Shown piece by piece: positions 22,501-33,703 of a stretch of DNA of 64,000 nucleotides. Position numbers and translations under genes: made by a program. The notes under the pieces are model-generated. The model worked only from the letters and a program-made list of their open reading frames with translations. It was not told the DNA's origin and did no database searches. The stretch's first letter is position 1. Every line of letters begins with the position of its first letter. This DNA is from Symbiodinium natans (taxonomy: Eukaryota; Sar; Dinophyceae; Suessiales; Symbiodiniaceae), in NCBI GenBank assembly GCA_905221605.1, contig CAJNDS010002459.1, forward strand, positions 240,501 to 304,500, written 5' to 3'.

Positions 22501-22968
22501 GTGAAGCTGCAGACCACCACATCGCTGAAATGTGTGACTTTACAATGCTTTGCCTGTCAGCTGTCAAAGCTCTGCGATCTGAATCAAGATGTCAAGGCCA
22601 CTCCCAGCAGACTGGAAGAGTCCACTGGGCCAGATGCACAGATGTGCGAAGAAGGGGGCGGGGGTTGGCAGCGCGCGGCAGAGTGCAGGCAGAGTGCGGC
22701 TTCAGGGGCTTTAGTTCGCTGTGGCCAAGTGCTCTCCGTGCTGAGGCTTCGAAGATGGTCTTAGCAAGCTTGTATCGGCATGGGCCTTGACGAGGAAGCG
22801 AGAAGTGTCATGAATGGCCGTCGAAATCTTCGGAGGCTGTTTGCATCAGATGCTGAGGTGCTTTCTGACAGCCCATTGCCGTTAGAAGATGCCGGGTTCT
22901 TGGCGCCTGTCGAAGCTCTTATGGCTTGTGACTCTGATGGATATACAACGCGGGATCTGCAGCACTAG
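22501..22968 (+). CDS. Candidate exons, unknown protein
   Basis: Two + frames: 22501-22764 (for example LCDLNQDVKATPSRLEE) and 22780-22968 from ATG 22780 (FASDAEVLSDSPLPLEDAGF) with stop TAG 22966-22968. The second has a convincing composition. The linkage between them is a guess. Confidence 0.33.
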
Positions 22969-23646
22969 ATCACAAACCTTCCCTCAAGCTCCAGGTGCTG
23001 ACGTGGTTTACCGACGTTGGCCCGCCTGGTGCAAAGCCGTTCGAGGACCCGTGTTTACTTCAAGTATCCGTGGCACCGCGACGGCTGCACCCCAGTTTAA
23101 ACTCTACGCGCCTCTTCTTAGCCCCCCAAGCGGCTTCGTAAAGGGCCGAAGCTGAGCCAACCCCGAGGAGCTGCCGCAGTCGGTACCGGCAGGGGCGCTC
23201 TACCAAGCAGCCGAGGAAGCCAGGCATGGCCGGGGCGAAAGGTGGTTTGGGACGGGGATTCTTCCATGCCATGCCAACCCAAGTGTGGCGACCCCATGCG
23301 ACCCCCAAACCTTGCGTGTCTTTCAGTCTTAAGCTCGAAACATGCAAGTCGAGAAGAGTTGGCAGTCGAAGTAGCACGCCCTTTCGAAAACCAAAGACTT
23401 AACAAGTTTCTTTCTTCGGCATCCTGCCACGTATTCAGTTCGGACCCGAGCGGAGTCTTCCTTACTGGATGGCCAGGCTTCGGAGTCGCTCTTCCTCGAT
23501 GCTGAGCTACAACGGCTCTCGGGTTGGTGACTCGCGTCGGATATCTGTGCTCAGGGCTTAGGCTCTTTCCTGTGCAGAAGAGCCCGGCAATTCGTCACGA
23601 AGACACGAAGCCATGTAGCTAGCTCCCTTCGTGCCAAGGGAAAGCA

Positions 23647-24233
23647 TTGACATGTGTGAAGTCCGGTCTGGGCCTCGTGTCATCCATACCCAGTGTGTGC
23701 AGCAGCAAGTGCAGCAAAGCTAAGGTCCACAGGAGGGCTTTCCCTCTTTGGGCAGGTGCGGCAATGAAAAACCCAGAGCTTGAGATCTTTGTGCACTGCG
23801 GAATCTGTGAAGGCGGGCAGGCGAGATTCCTGCCGAGAGTCCTTGCGGGAGTCCTTCAACCTCACGTCGCCAGGGGCCTCGCTGCTCCGGGCTCAGTGAG
23901 ATGCATTGATATGCTTACCATCGTTGTTTACACGTTTTGTTTTTACGTCTGCGGAGAGTGGTTTTCCTCCAGAAGGTTGATGACGAGCTCAGAGGCCGGC
24001 TTCCCTTGCGTCTCCGGTAGTGTGCAAGAGTATGCCTGTGAATGGAGCGGGGGCTTCGTCTGCATTCGTCTCTGTTGTTTCTTGTCTTTGGAGAGGCAGC
24101 GGCTCAGGCAGTGGCGCAGTCCTGTGCCAGCAACAGCCTTGCTATTGGACTAGCATCCGAAGGCCTGCACCAATGCCCGCAGGGTTCCTCAAAGTATCAT
24201 AAAAACATTGACAGCCGCAGGTGCCGTGTGTGA
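23647..24233 (+). CDS. Candidate multi-exon fragment
   Basis: A 168-codon + frame (23647-24153) contains MKNPELEIFVHCGICEGG. After TTTCCTCCAG a short alternative exon (VDDELRGRLPLRL) ends at a GTAGTG donor near 24018. An Ala-rich piece follows (EAAAQAVAQSCASNSLAIGL). The splicing is unresolved and the family is unknown. Confidence 0.27.
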
Positions 24234-24239
24234 CCTGCG

Positions 24240-25249
24240 CATTGAGCAGGCCGTCTGTGCCACGGAGCTATCTCGGTGCTGGTAGAGAGGGATAATTCTC
24301 CACTCCCTGTGCAGGACGGTGCCTACGGTGCCTTCTGTGAAGTGTCGCTGAGTGTGGAGGCCGGAGACATTTTAGGCTCGCGTACGCCGTACCGACGCCG
24401 TCAACCCGAACACTCCCACCGAGTCGTACACCACGAGCACTAGGTCTTGGTAGCCTCCCCCTGGTTGAAGCCTCCTTGTCAGCGGTACCGCTGAGTACGC
24501 TGAGTGTTGTGGGTTGATACATGCCGACATCGGCTGGTGCACCCCCCTGCCCTATCCGTCTTCTTGGTGCGTTATTGAAAATCTGCGCATCCTTCCTTCC
24601 CACGACCTGCCCTGCCTTGACCCCCTTTCATGCCCTCCGCACGTTTTTTGGCGCGTAGCTGTTCTGATTTTGGTGCCGCCTTCGTGCGGCTTGGTGCACC
24701 CTTCGGGTGGGTTTTGGAGCACCCTACATGAGTTTCGGTGTGCCCTATGACCCGAAGCACCATCCGCTTTGGTACGTCGTTTGTGTTTTCCCCAAGGCTG
24801 CCGTTTGCACGTGCCAGGGGATTGAGGAAGAACCCCCCCTCGCCCCATCTGATTGCTCCTCACCTTCGAAACAGCCCTTGGCGAGACACGGCGTCTAAGA
24901 ACCAACCCTCAAGTTGCGCAGCACATCGCAGCACAGCTTGTGAAGAGCGCCGCCAGAGTCCTTGCATAAAGCACATCGACGCATTCGGCAGCAGCGCGTC
25001 TCAGTGAAAATCATACATGTCCGGATCGGCAGCTTGACGCGTTCGGCTTCTTGTCAGGGCATGCCATCTGAGTGCCCTGGCGATGCAAGGACCCACGTTG
25101 ACAGAGCTGTGAAGCCTTGATTCAGAACGCTCTGTCTCTGCAACGTCGCCGCGTAGGACTCTCGAGTCGCACGCTGACAGCCCAGTTCTTCGCTGGGTAC
25201 AGCTGATGAAGGCTATTAGGGCTACAGAGCAATGCATCGACTACCCCGA
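24240..25249. other. Stretch without a supported gene
   Basis: No recognisable exon. Short direct repeats of GGTGC/CTTCG words occur at about 24660-24760. Confidence 0.4.
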
Positions 25250-25295
25250 ATAACCCTAAACCCTAAACCCTAAACCCTAAACCCTAAACCCTAAA
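25250..25295. repeat. Telomeric array, CCCTAAA orientation
   Basis: About six units. Confidence 0.95.
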
Positions 25296-25401
25296 ATGCT
25301 TTGTGAGCAGGCGAGTCCTCAAGCGACGCCATATTTCCAGCTGCTGGAGTGGCAGCCGCAGACCGTCCAGGAGACGAAGCTTTGCAGTGCCAGCACCATG
25401 A

Positions 25402-25510
25402 CATGGGAGTTTACGATATTAGGGGTACCTTATTGGGTACTTGTTTATAAGGGAATCCCACTATTCGGGGTCGATATTAGGGGTCCCTTATTCCGTAATC
25501 CCCCAAATCT
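25402..25510. mobile_element. MITE-like element, copy 3
   Basis: Diverged ends (CATGGGAGTTTACGATATT and TTCCGTAATCCCCCAAAT) with the conserved TTAGGGGTACC and TTAGGGGTCCCTTATT boxes. It lies about 100 bp from a telomeric array. Confidence 0.82.
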
Positions 25511-27063
25511 GTGGCAGGTCAAGATAACACTATGTTGCAGGGCCAGGGTGCAACTCAAAACCTGGATGCGACGCATCGACGTTTTCTTGTTCCATGTGTC
25601 AGGGAGCGGCTCTACGATTTCCCTAAGTTGGGCTTGTCTCCTCGTGAACCCTCGGAGACTTACAGATCCTGCACCGGACGGTCCAAGACCAGCCTTTAAT
25701 GTAGCTTTCCTGAAGTCGATTGGTGGCAGTTGCACTCTGCCTGTTGTTTGGCTTCTGCGTGTCCGTGCCGTCCACCTACAATATCACTTGGCATTGATGG
25801 TTCCTAGGCGCGGAACTTGCGCAGGTATTCAGATTCACCTGTGCCAGTCACAGTGTGTGTGTGTGTGTGTGTGCGCGGTTTCCTTCAATTTCCTGCGCCA
25901 ACAGCAGGAAGCTGTCGCTGCCGCCACTCCCACGGCCGCGTTGCCTTTGACACGGCTCAGAGAGGCCAAGCAACCTGCGGAAGAGAAGTAGGAATGCAGT
26001 ATGACCTCTAGCTTGAACGTGATGCAGGTGCAGCTGCCAGCAGCAAAGAGCATGAGCCTGGTTTTTTCAAGCGACGAAGGCTCTTCCCCCCTTTGCAATA
26101 CTGTATTACTTCTTGGCAGAAGGGTCGGCCATGAAGCATCGCCAGCACAAGCAGGTCAAGCAGGGGCTGGCTGGCTTCGGCATCTCGGCGGAGGTTAGTG
26201 TTAAAGGCACAGAATGTGGCGAAGAGGCTCGGGGCGCAAGGTGTTTTGTGGATTGTTGTGGGTTGACAGAGGTACTTCGTTGAGTTCGACTGCCCTTCCC
26301 ATGCATTTCGGTTTCGCCTGGTCCTGCGCTTAGCTGACGCATGTGCGTTTTGTGCGTAGTCTTTGCATTCGCTTGTGGCTGCGCATTGCCATCTGACACG
26401 CCATTTTCTGTGAGTTTTGGAACTGGCACTAGCAGTTGCAAGCATGGCTGCGCTGGTGCACCTACTACGCCTGCAACTCCGCGTAAGATGGTTTGCACGC
26501 TGCAATGACTTTTGATGTGCAGAGGTTCTGGAGAGTTGGTGGGCAACAGAGCCAATTCGAGTTCAAGACTTACTTGATCATACGAGTGCCCTGATGAGCC
26601 TCTCGATGTGAAGCAGTTCGTGGTCTGATGCTCTGAGGAGCCTTATCCGGTTGTGGCCTACATGGGAGGCTCAGGCGCAACTTTGACACAAAGCGCAGCT
26701 CCTTGAACCCGCGTGTTGCCAGGACCTCTTGGTCGGGGAGACGAGGAGGAAGACGGCCAGCAACTAAAAACCTGCAGATTTGATTCGCAATCTGTGGCTG
26801 AAGGCTTTGCCATCCTTTGCTACCCCGCAACAACTGAGGCTGGAGGAATCTTTCCCCGCCCCTGACACGGCAGGCAGAGCACCTGGGAAAGCGAGCTGGG
26901 CAGGACTTCACGGGATTTCTTGGCTTAGGTATTGGAGCTCCGTTTGGGTGGCCTCTGGGCTGATGTCCGCAGACGCCTTGAAGTCAGAAGCTCAGGCCCG
27001 ATACGAGGCAAGCGCGCTACAATGCGCTGTCAGAGGGAGCGAGAGGGTGTGTCTGTGCACGAT

Positions 27064-27064
27064 C

Positions 27065-27095
<31 letters not shown>

Positions 27096-27155
27096 GTGTA
27101 TGTGTGTGTGTGTGTGTGTGTCTGTGTGTGTCTGTGTGTGTGTGTGTGTGTGTGC
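27064..27155. repeat. (GT)n microsatellite
   Basis: GT repeats with TAT and TCT interruptions. A shorter (GT) run is at 25854-25873. Confidence 0.95.
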
Positions 27156-27376
27156 GGAACGGTGGCTCAGGCATCATGACTGACAGACTGAGCATGGCAT
27201 GCCGTCGCACCAATGCAGAGAAAATGGTACAACAGAGACTTTCTAAAGGTGGTTGTGATGGCAGCGCCCTAAAAAAAAGGGAAAACAATTCTTTACTTCG
27301 ATCATCCCCCACCTTACAGATAACCGATGATGGAGCCTTCCTGCCGTTCTCCGTCAGGCAATTCAGGACACTGGGG

Positions 27377-27405
27377 CTAAACCCTAAACCCTAAACCCTA
27401 ACCCC
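27377..27405. repeat. Short telomeric array, CCCTAAA orientation
   Basis: About four units, lying about 30 bp upstream of a coding-like frame. Confidence 0.9.
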
Positions 27406-27432
27406 TTTTTAAACAGTAACAACCCCACACCA

Positions 27433-27618
27433 AGGGTGTCGAACAACAGCAGCATGATGCAGCATGCGAAAGCTGCTATAGCTGCTATCAACGGGGTTGC
27501 CTGGTCAAAGTCGAGGAGATCTCTGCAATGGTTCCTGATCAGGCCCAGATTGTACAAAGCCGGACTCAGAGACACGTCAGTTCGGCCTCTGGGCCTGAGA
27601 AGGGCGAAACTCTGTGAA
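27433..27618 (+). CDS. Candidate exon
   Basis: The + frame reads GCLVKVEEISAMVPDQAQIV and then a Ser/Arg/Glu-rich end, stopping at TGA 27616-27618. The composition is better than the two competing frames. Boundaries and family are unknown. Confidence 0.3.
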
Positions 27619-28796
27619 CTGTTTATGACCGCCTGCCTTAGCCAGCTGCGACACTTGGTCGCGGGCTGGTCTAGACGAAAGCTGCCTGCAACTTCATAGA
27701 GTTTAAGACTACTTCCTCGATGGTAAGCAATCATGCTTGAGTAGATGTCTGACTGGTAGGCTGGTGCCTCATGTCGCAGAAAGGTGTGCATAAGCCCTCC
27801 TGCAAGTTTACGTGCTGCGTCCCTGGCCTTTACGTAGGTTCTGCAAAGAGCACCGCAACATCAAGTGCAGCGGCCCGTGTTTTGTGCGTGCTTGGTTCTG
27901 CTGCCGATTCAATAGCTTGTGCAAACACGTTGAATGATTTTCCCTCTCTCAGTTCCGGAGTAGCACCGTGGCAAGTATCAGGCACATTACATCATAATAT
28001 CCTCAGGTGGCCAGATGCTGCACGCCTGCAAGCAGAGAGTTTATACAGTGAACACAGTCTAACTTCGCACTGCAGGCACATGTTTTAGCCGATTTTAGCC
28101 GCGACCCTTTTGTTTGCTCCAGCCGTTTGGCCTCGGATGGCGGCGTTTGTGCCAACGTCTCTTGGTCAAGCGCTGGAGGCCCTTGAGGGAGTCTGGGCCA
28201 CTGGGAAGCGTGGCAGGGATCTGTTGTTTTCTTGGGTGCGTATATGTATATAATCCATTAAAGGGTATACAGGTTTTTTTCTTGCAGGTGAGACCATGCA
28301 CGGCAGCAGCTCCAACGTCCGCTCCCTTTCCTCCTGTGTCCTGGTCACTCTCGGTAGCTTGTGTGCCTCACATACCGCAGGCCCGCCTCGTGGCAACGTC
28401 GACATCGTAGCCACGCAGGCCAGGTTCCATACCACCTACACATCTGTGGATGGATGGCCACGTGGCCACAAAGCGTCCGCATCGCATCAGGATCCATCAG
28501 TACTTGGGCTCCAGTTGGAGCTGCTGTCTTGGTTTGTCTACGCCGAAGCAGCAGCCTAATTTGACCTTCACGGTCGCCTTTTGACTCCAAAACGTGGCGC
28601 TTCTTCCAGAGAAGCGACGCCCAGATTCCACTGTCTTCCCGAAGCGGCGTGGGCGACAGGCCGTGGCAGTGCACCCAGGGGGTTCCCTTTGCAATTTCCA
28701 AGGGCCTGCGCGGGGTCTGTAGACTGTAGCCACGCTTTTGTGGCATCTTGTGACTTCTGGGGTGTTCGGCACACTTAACGACTCGCATTTTGCAGC

Positions 28797-29023
28797 GTCC
28801 TGTCACAGTGGCGCCCAGGTTGTGGCTGCGGGTGGTGCATCTGAGGTACTCTGGCTGGATGAGGACAGGGCGCCACGCAGATTTTTCGGCTTGGAAACAA
28901 CGCCTTGCCCTGCAGGATGAGCTTCCGCAGGTTCCTGACTTGCCCAAAGGCACACCGGTCAAGGCAATCCGGTGGAAGCCCGTTGCGATACACGGCTCGA
29001 GATGGCCCGGCTATTGTAGATGA
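28797..29023 (+). CDS. Candidate terminal exon
   Basis: After TTTTGCAG the + frame is open to TGA at 29021-29023 and includes DFSAWKQRLALQDELPQVPD and KAIRWKPV. A second frame (28800-28918) also looks coding (EVLWLDEDRAPRRFFGLE), with CTGCAG at its end, so an alternative exon is possible. No family is recognised. Confidence 0.35.
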
Positions 29024-29097
29024 TAGACGACAGATGATAGATTGTAGGTTATGGGTTCTAGGTTATAGGTTATAGGTGATAGAATGTGTGTGTATCT

Positions 29098-29446
29098 CTC
29101 ACATTATATTCGTATATATATATATATGTCTATATATCTATATATCTATCTATCCATCTATCCATATATCCATATATCCATATATCTATATATCTATATA
29201 TCTATATGTCTATATATCTATATATCTATATATCTATATATCTATATATCTATATATCTATATATCTATATATCTATATATCTATATATACATATATACA
29301 TATATACATATATAGATATAATCGTATATAGCATATAGTACATATGATACATTATGGATTATATGTGTTTGTTATTATATTATATTATATTATATTATAT
29401 TATATTATATTATATTATATTATATTATATTATATTATATTATATT
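29098..29446. repeat. AT-rich microsatellite cluster
   Basis: Two adjacent tracts: TATATATC/TATC-type repeats (about 29098-29330) and a 5-bp TATAT/TTATA repeat (29373-29446). Confidence 0.95.
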
Positions 29447-29559
29447 ATTCTGTCTTTCATAATTTATGTTTTGTAGTATTTCACACTATATATCCTATAT
29501 TATATAATAAATTGTCAGGGCCAGATATTGTGCATGCACTTATTTCATGCTTCGGCGGC

Positions 29560-30440
29560 ATCTAGGGCTCAAATGATGCTGATTACACCGAGTGTGACAC
29601 AGTGTAGGGACAGGGCAAGACGCACCTTTTGTTTGGGAATGTCACACTATGTATGCATGTCTCAAACTCCCTTGGGAATGCACGGCAAAGTGCCAGCGCC
29701 AAAGAAAGCAAGCTGTTGATGCTGAAGAAAGACTACGCAATCACAGCCGTAGCATCAACGGACTGCCTGGCAAGCGATCAGATTTGGGGGGCATCTTGGC
29801 TCCGCCATCATGTTTTTGCGAGTCGGCATTTCTGTAGACAACTATTGGGTCGCGACTCGTGACTGAAACTTTTGAATTCGTGCAACATGATTGCGCATCG
29901 ACAGATCGGACCGATAAAGCATGAATCGTTTTTGCTAGAGGTATGGCCTCGCTGTTCGACTATGTGTGGAAGCCACGCACAGTGGAAGACAGCATCGATG
30001 CTGGCGTTCATCCAGCGGTTGCCAAACTTCGAAGACAAGAAGCTGACAAGCAGCGAACAGTAAACGAGCCCCATCTGCACTCTGAGTTGTGTTAGGCGGA
30101 TTCCCTGCGTTTGGACTGCGGAAACAGACCCGAGGATGCCATCGTCGGAAAGAGATGGCATGGCCAGTCTCGAAATGCCCCCGAAGTCGACGTCAACAAA
30201 ATGAGCACCATGGACCCCACGTTTGACCCCTCGTCTCTTGGTTTCCGATCAGTTCCTGTACGATTCGAAGTCCTTCCGCGGTTCTTGTAGATGCCGGAGC
30301 CACGGATCCTCAGGCAGTTCTTCAAGCAGTCGAAGAAATTGGGCGTGCATCCGCTTGACTTTATGGAGAAGAAGGTCATGGAGCCCTCCATTCCTGGTGC
30401 GGGTAGCAGCAAGGACCGTGGAGTTTTGCAAATCTCTTCT
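29560..30440. other. Stretch upstream of the Lys/Ser-rich gene
   Basis: Possible upstream exon material at 30290-30420 (FFKQSKKLGVHPLDFMEKK in one frame, a Ser-run in another). I cannot choose between frames. Confidence 0.3.
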
Positions 30441-30468
30441 GAGGGGTCCGCAGGGTCAGTGTGGTCAG

Positions 30469-31671
30469 GACAAGAAGAAAGAAAAGAAGAAGGAGAAGAG
30501 CAAGGACTTACCATTGCTTAGCAGGGAATGGGGGAATAGGGTACCATATATCCCCTATATACCCTTTAAGGGATGTAAGAGGACAAGAAGAAGAAGAAGG
30601 ACAAGAAAAAGAAGAAGAAAAAGAAGAAGCGCCTCGGCAGCCTTGTCTTCCAGGTTCCATGCCCTGGTGGCCAAGCTTGCTGTGAACTATTTTTTTTTTT
30701 ACAAAAGCAGGGGACCTCCTAAAAGAGACCCCAAATAGTAGGATTCCCTTAGAATATGGACCCCAACAAGGTACCCGAATTTCGGAAGCCACCATATGGC
30801 CCTAAACCCTAAACCCTAAACCCTAAACCCTAAACCCTAAACCCTAAACCCTAAACCCTAAACCCTAAACCCTAAACCCTAAACCCTAAACCCCAAACCC
30901 CAAACCCTAAACCCTAAACCCTAAACCCCATATTCCTGTAAGGAAGAGCTCGTCATCTTCGTCATCCTCGGGCTCTTCTTCCGGTTCCTCAAACAAGAAG
31001 AGGAAGGCCGAAGAGGAGACAAGCCGATCAACAAGGTTAGGGTTTAGGGTTTAGGGTTTAGGGTTCAGGGTTTAGGGTTCAGGGTTTAGGGTTTAGGGTT
31101 TAGGGTTTCAGAGAATTGACAGTTGTTGCCGTCGCCACTTCTGGCACACCTCAGGAGCTCCAGCAATATCAGATGCGCATAGCCGAGGTGCGCTCTCATC
31201 TATGCCTCCATGTTGCAAGAAGCATCCAGCTGCAAGCCTTGTGGATCACACGTGCTGCAGGCCAGGCAGAAGCAGGCAGCTCTGGCAGAGTTGGAGCAGA
31301 TGAAGGCCAGCAACACGTCAACAGCATTGTTGCAGAGCCTCTAGAGTGAGCTCATATGGGTGTTTCCGAAATCAAGGCTACCTTGTTGGGGTCATTACTT
31401 TAAGGGGATCCGACTATTTGGCGGTCTATATTAGGGGTCCCTTGTTTTCGTAAACCCCCATATGGCGAATAGCCGACTTCGGGACCTTTGGGACCTCGGC
31501 ATGCTGCCTGAGATCTCTGACCCGAAGGCCCAGCGGAAGGCAGCACAAGAGGCTGCGGCCAAGGCTTCGCAGCAACGCATGGTCCCAATGAGGCCGGGGG
31601 GGGCTTTGCTGGGCAGCACCCTGCAATCGTGGCAGCTGAGTGGCCAAGCCAAAACCCGAGAGCAAGCATGA
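30469..31671 (+). CDS. Lys/Ser-rich protein; introns made of telomeric repeats and MITEs
   Basis: Exons join in frame. 30469-30504 (DKKKEKKKEKSK) ends at a GA donor. 30582-30653 carries a Lys run ending RLGSLVFQ, then GT. 30947-31035 carries SSSSSSSSGSSSGSSNKKRK then AEEETSRST, then GT. 31112-31187 (VAVATSGTPQELQQYQMRIA) ends with GT. The exon from 31261 (ARQKQAALAELEQM) either stops at TAG 31342-31344 or splices at GT 31317 to 31473-31671 (RLRDLWDLGMLPEISDPKAQ ... stop). Phases are 0, 0, 2, 0. Poly-Lys, poly-Ser and KKRK suggest a nuclear or nucleolar, possibly RNA-associated protein (inference). Upstream exons are not found. The intron 30654-30946 holds a reverse MITE plus a CCCTAAA array. 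The intron 31036-31111 is pure TTTAGGG repeat. The intron 31317-31472 is mostly a MITE. Confidence 0.6.
30690..30798. mobile_element. MITE-like element, copy 4 (reverse), intronic
   Basis: Reads as the reverse complement of the family. The right end AATTTCGGAAGCCACCATATG matches the 5' terminus; the left end is degenerate after a T run. It abuts the CCCTAAA array without a gap. Confidence 0.8.
30800..30930. repeat. Telomeric array, CCCTAAA orientation, intronic
   Basis: About 18 units with two CCCCAAA variants. It ends about 12 bp before the acceptor region of the poly-Ser exon. Confidence 0.97.
31036..31111. repeat. Telomeric array forming a whole intron
   Basis: 76 bp of TTTAGGG with two TTCAGGG variants. 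It begins GTTAGGG at the exon edge (donor GT) and ends TTTCAG (acceptor). Removing it joins AC-AAG to A-GAA in phase (2 plus 1). Confidence 0.85.
31353..31464. mobile_element. MITE-like element, copy 5
   Basis: The best-preserved termini: CATATGGGTGTTTCCGAA and TTCGTAAACCCCCATATG are imperfect inverted repeats ending in CATATG on both sides. It has no coding potential. Confidence 0.9.
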
Positions 31672-31817
31672 TAGGACTCTTTGAGTTTGCGCTCAGGGCA
31701 ATTTACCTGTCGCGTTGACGGGGAGTTTGGGCATCTGCTTTTGACGCCAGAACGCGCGAATATCGCTTGCTTGAGCTGGTGGCAAGTTGTGTGAGTCAAG
31801 GGGATTTGTGTCTGGCG

Positions 31818-31966
31818 AACCCTAAACCCTAAACCTTTGGAAGCCCATGTTTCGGGCAGGCCGGAGGAAGGCCATGCCATGGCCAGGCGCGATGCTGTTC
31901 GTCGCGTTTACGGAAGTTGAGGGCCGTTAGGTATGCTACAGGGGTTTAGGGTTTAGGGTTTAGGGT
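31818..31966. repeat. Short inverted telomeric repeats
   Basis: Two CCCTAAA units at 31820-31834 and three to four TTTAGGG units at 31941-31965. Confidence 0.85.
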
Positions 31967-31969
31967 ACA

Positions 31970-32870
31970 GGGGTTTCGATGTGCTTCAGGGACTTTGATG
32001 GTGGTGGTGGCGATGATGAGGACGATGTTGATGTTTCAGGTTGACGTTCCGGGCTTCTGCTGAGTGGCTCACGGAGATCTGTGGTCAATCGGTATTGTTC
32101 GCATGTGGAACTTCTTACGCCTGACATGCGACGTCCATTATCAAATTGAGAGCTTGCGGAACCAGAGGCAGTTGGAAAGACAGTACTTCTCCCAGTTCAA
32201 GGCACTGCCCCAGCTTTCGTGCTTTCGCAGGTTGTTGGCGTTTCGGAAATAGGTACTTGGCGGCAAGCAGATGCCCGAACCGACATGAGCAGCAGACGGT
32301 CCCTGTCAAATGAACCTGTGTGTTTCACCGCGGCCTGACCAGCGCCGTACAGCCAGGGTCTTGCCAGCCACGGAAAAAGAGGATGCGCATACATGAGATG
32401 GCATATGCAGCCTCTCCATGCGGTCCATGCTGTACCAAACGATGCGCGGCTTTGGATAGGTAGTGGCTGACGACATCACCTTCTGGCATGTTCCTGGATC
32501 CAAGGGGTGCGCTCGACATGATCTGGAGAGTACATGCAGCATAGTCTGACACTCAAGAGATGCCAGGAAGCCCTTCAACCCGCAAGGGCTTGAAGGCAAT
32601 GTGGTGCTCGGCATGCAATGAGAAGGACAGCTGGCTCGTAGGAGTGAGTGCAGAGCTTCTTCAGCCGAGGTGTCAGTAATTCAAGACGAGCACTTGACGG
32701 CAAATCGGCCAATCCTGGTCAAACTTACCAAGGCATTTTGTGCTCTGCAGCGTTGCAGGATGTTGCGGGGCGGGTCATTGTGCATGGTTGGCTCAGAAGC
32801 TCTTCTGGAAAGGCGCCCGGTGTCGAGGAAGGTTTCAAGGCCTGGGTGGATGGGAGCTGGGATTTGTTGA
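31970..32870. other. Stretch with weak exon candidates only
   Basis: + frames at 32064-32252 (YQIESLRNQRQLERQYFSQF) and 32670-32760 (IQDEHLTANRPILVKLTKAF) have coding-like composition. Splice sites and family are unresolved. Confidence 0.35.
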
Positions 32871-32876
32871 GCGTCT

Positions 32877-33086
32877 GTGGTTGAGCCTTCGGTGAAATGC
32901 TGGCCGCCCGAGGCTTTTCCAGCACACTTCTCCCTCGACGAGATTCTTGTGATGGATGAAGCTGCGCAGAGTCAGGAGATGCAAGCGCTACACCTTTCCT
33001 CCGGTTGCATGGGTCTCGCATCCTCTGAAGCAGTTTTCGCATCTCGTGCTGTCCGCATGCGTATGATAGTTTTGCAAGCCGGTTAG
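32877..33086 (+). CDS. Candidate terminal exon
   Basis: A 69-codon + frame: PPEAFPAHFSLDEILVMDEA, then AQSQEMQALHLSS, stop TAG 33084-33086. It begins near a weak TGG/TTG and the start is probably internal to a gene. No family is recognised. Confidence 0.38.
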   Translation: MVEPSVKCWPPEAFPAHFSLDEILVMDEAAQSQEMQALHLSSGCMGLASSEAVFASRAVRMRMIVLQAG

Positions 33087-33703
33087 TTGCTTTGTGGGTA
33101 ACTGACACCAAACATCACCCAACAATACATGGACTTCGCCATTGAGTTCAGTTGCCATGAAATGGATCGACATACAAAAACAGCCAGGGAGCCTCTCCTT
33201 CAAATGACACTGGCAATAGGGCAAAAGATGCAGACTTCTCTTGTAATTGCAATTCCACTCACTTGAGACACCGGCTGGCATGGTATCAAAGCCCACCGCA
33301 AAACAGCAGCCACCGCGAGAGCCCACCCGATCTTTGTGGACCGCGCAACCCACAACCCACAAACCCACACTGACAGACATCGACTGCCACGGACTTGCAA
33401 AAAGAAGGCTTATCAGAATGGAGTTCAAGATGGGTCATGTCTGGCACACATATCCCAGAGCTTGAGCTACTGAGCAAAAATCGTATCACCCCGAACGCGC
33501 AGGCTAAAGTGCTTTCCAGATCACACAAAACGCATCTCGTCATCATGGCCGTCAGCTTCAGAGTCGGCCTAGCTGCGTGCTGACCGGCCGCTGGTGCGCC
33601 GCGGCAGAGCTGCTTTGTTGCATGCTGCGTGCACTGCATCTGACACTTGCGGGACCGACAAGGCCAACAGTATTAGCAGCCCATCTAAGGAGCAGCTCCG
33701 TCG

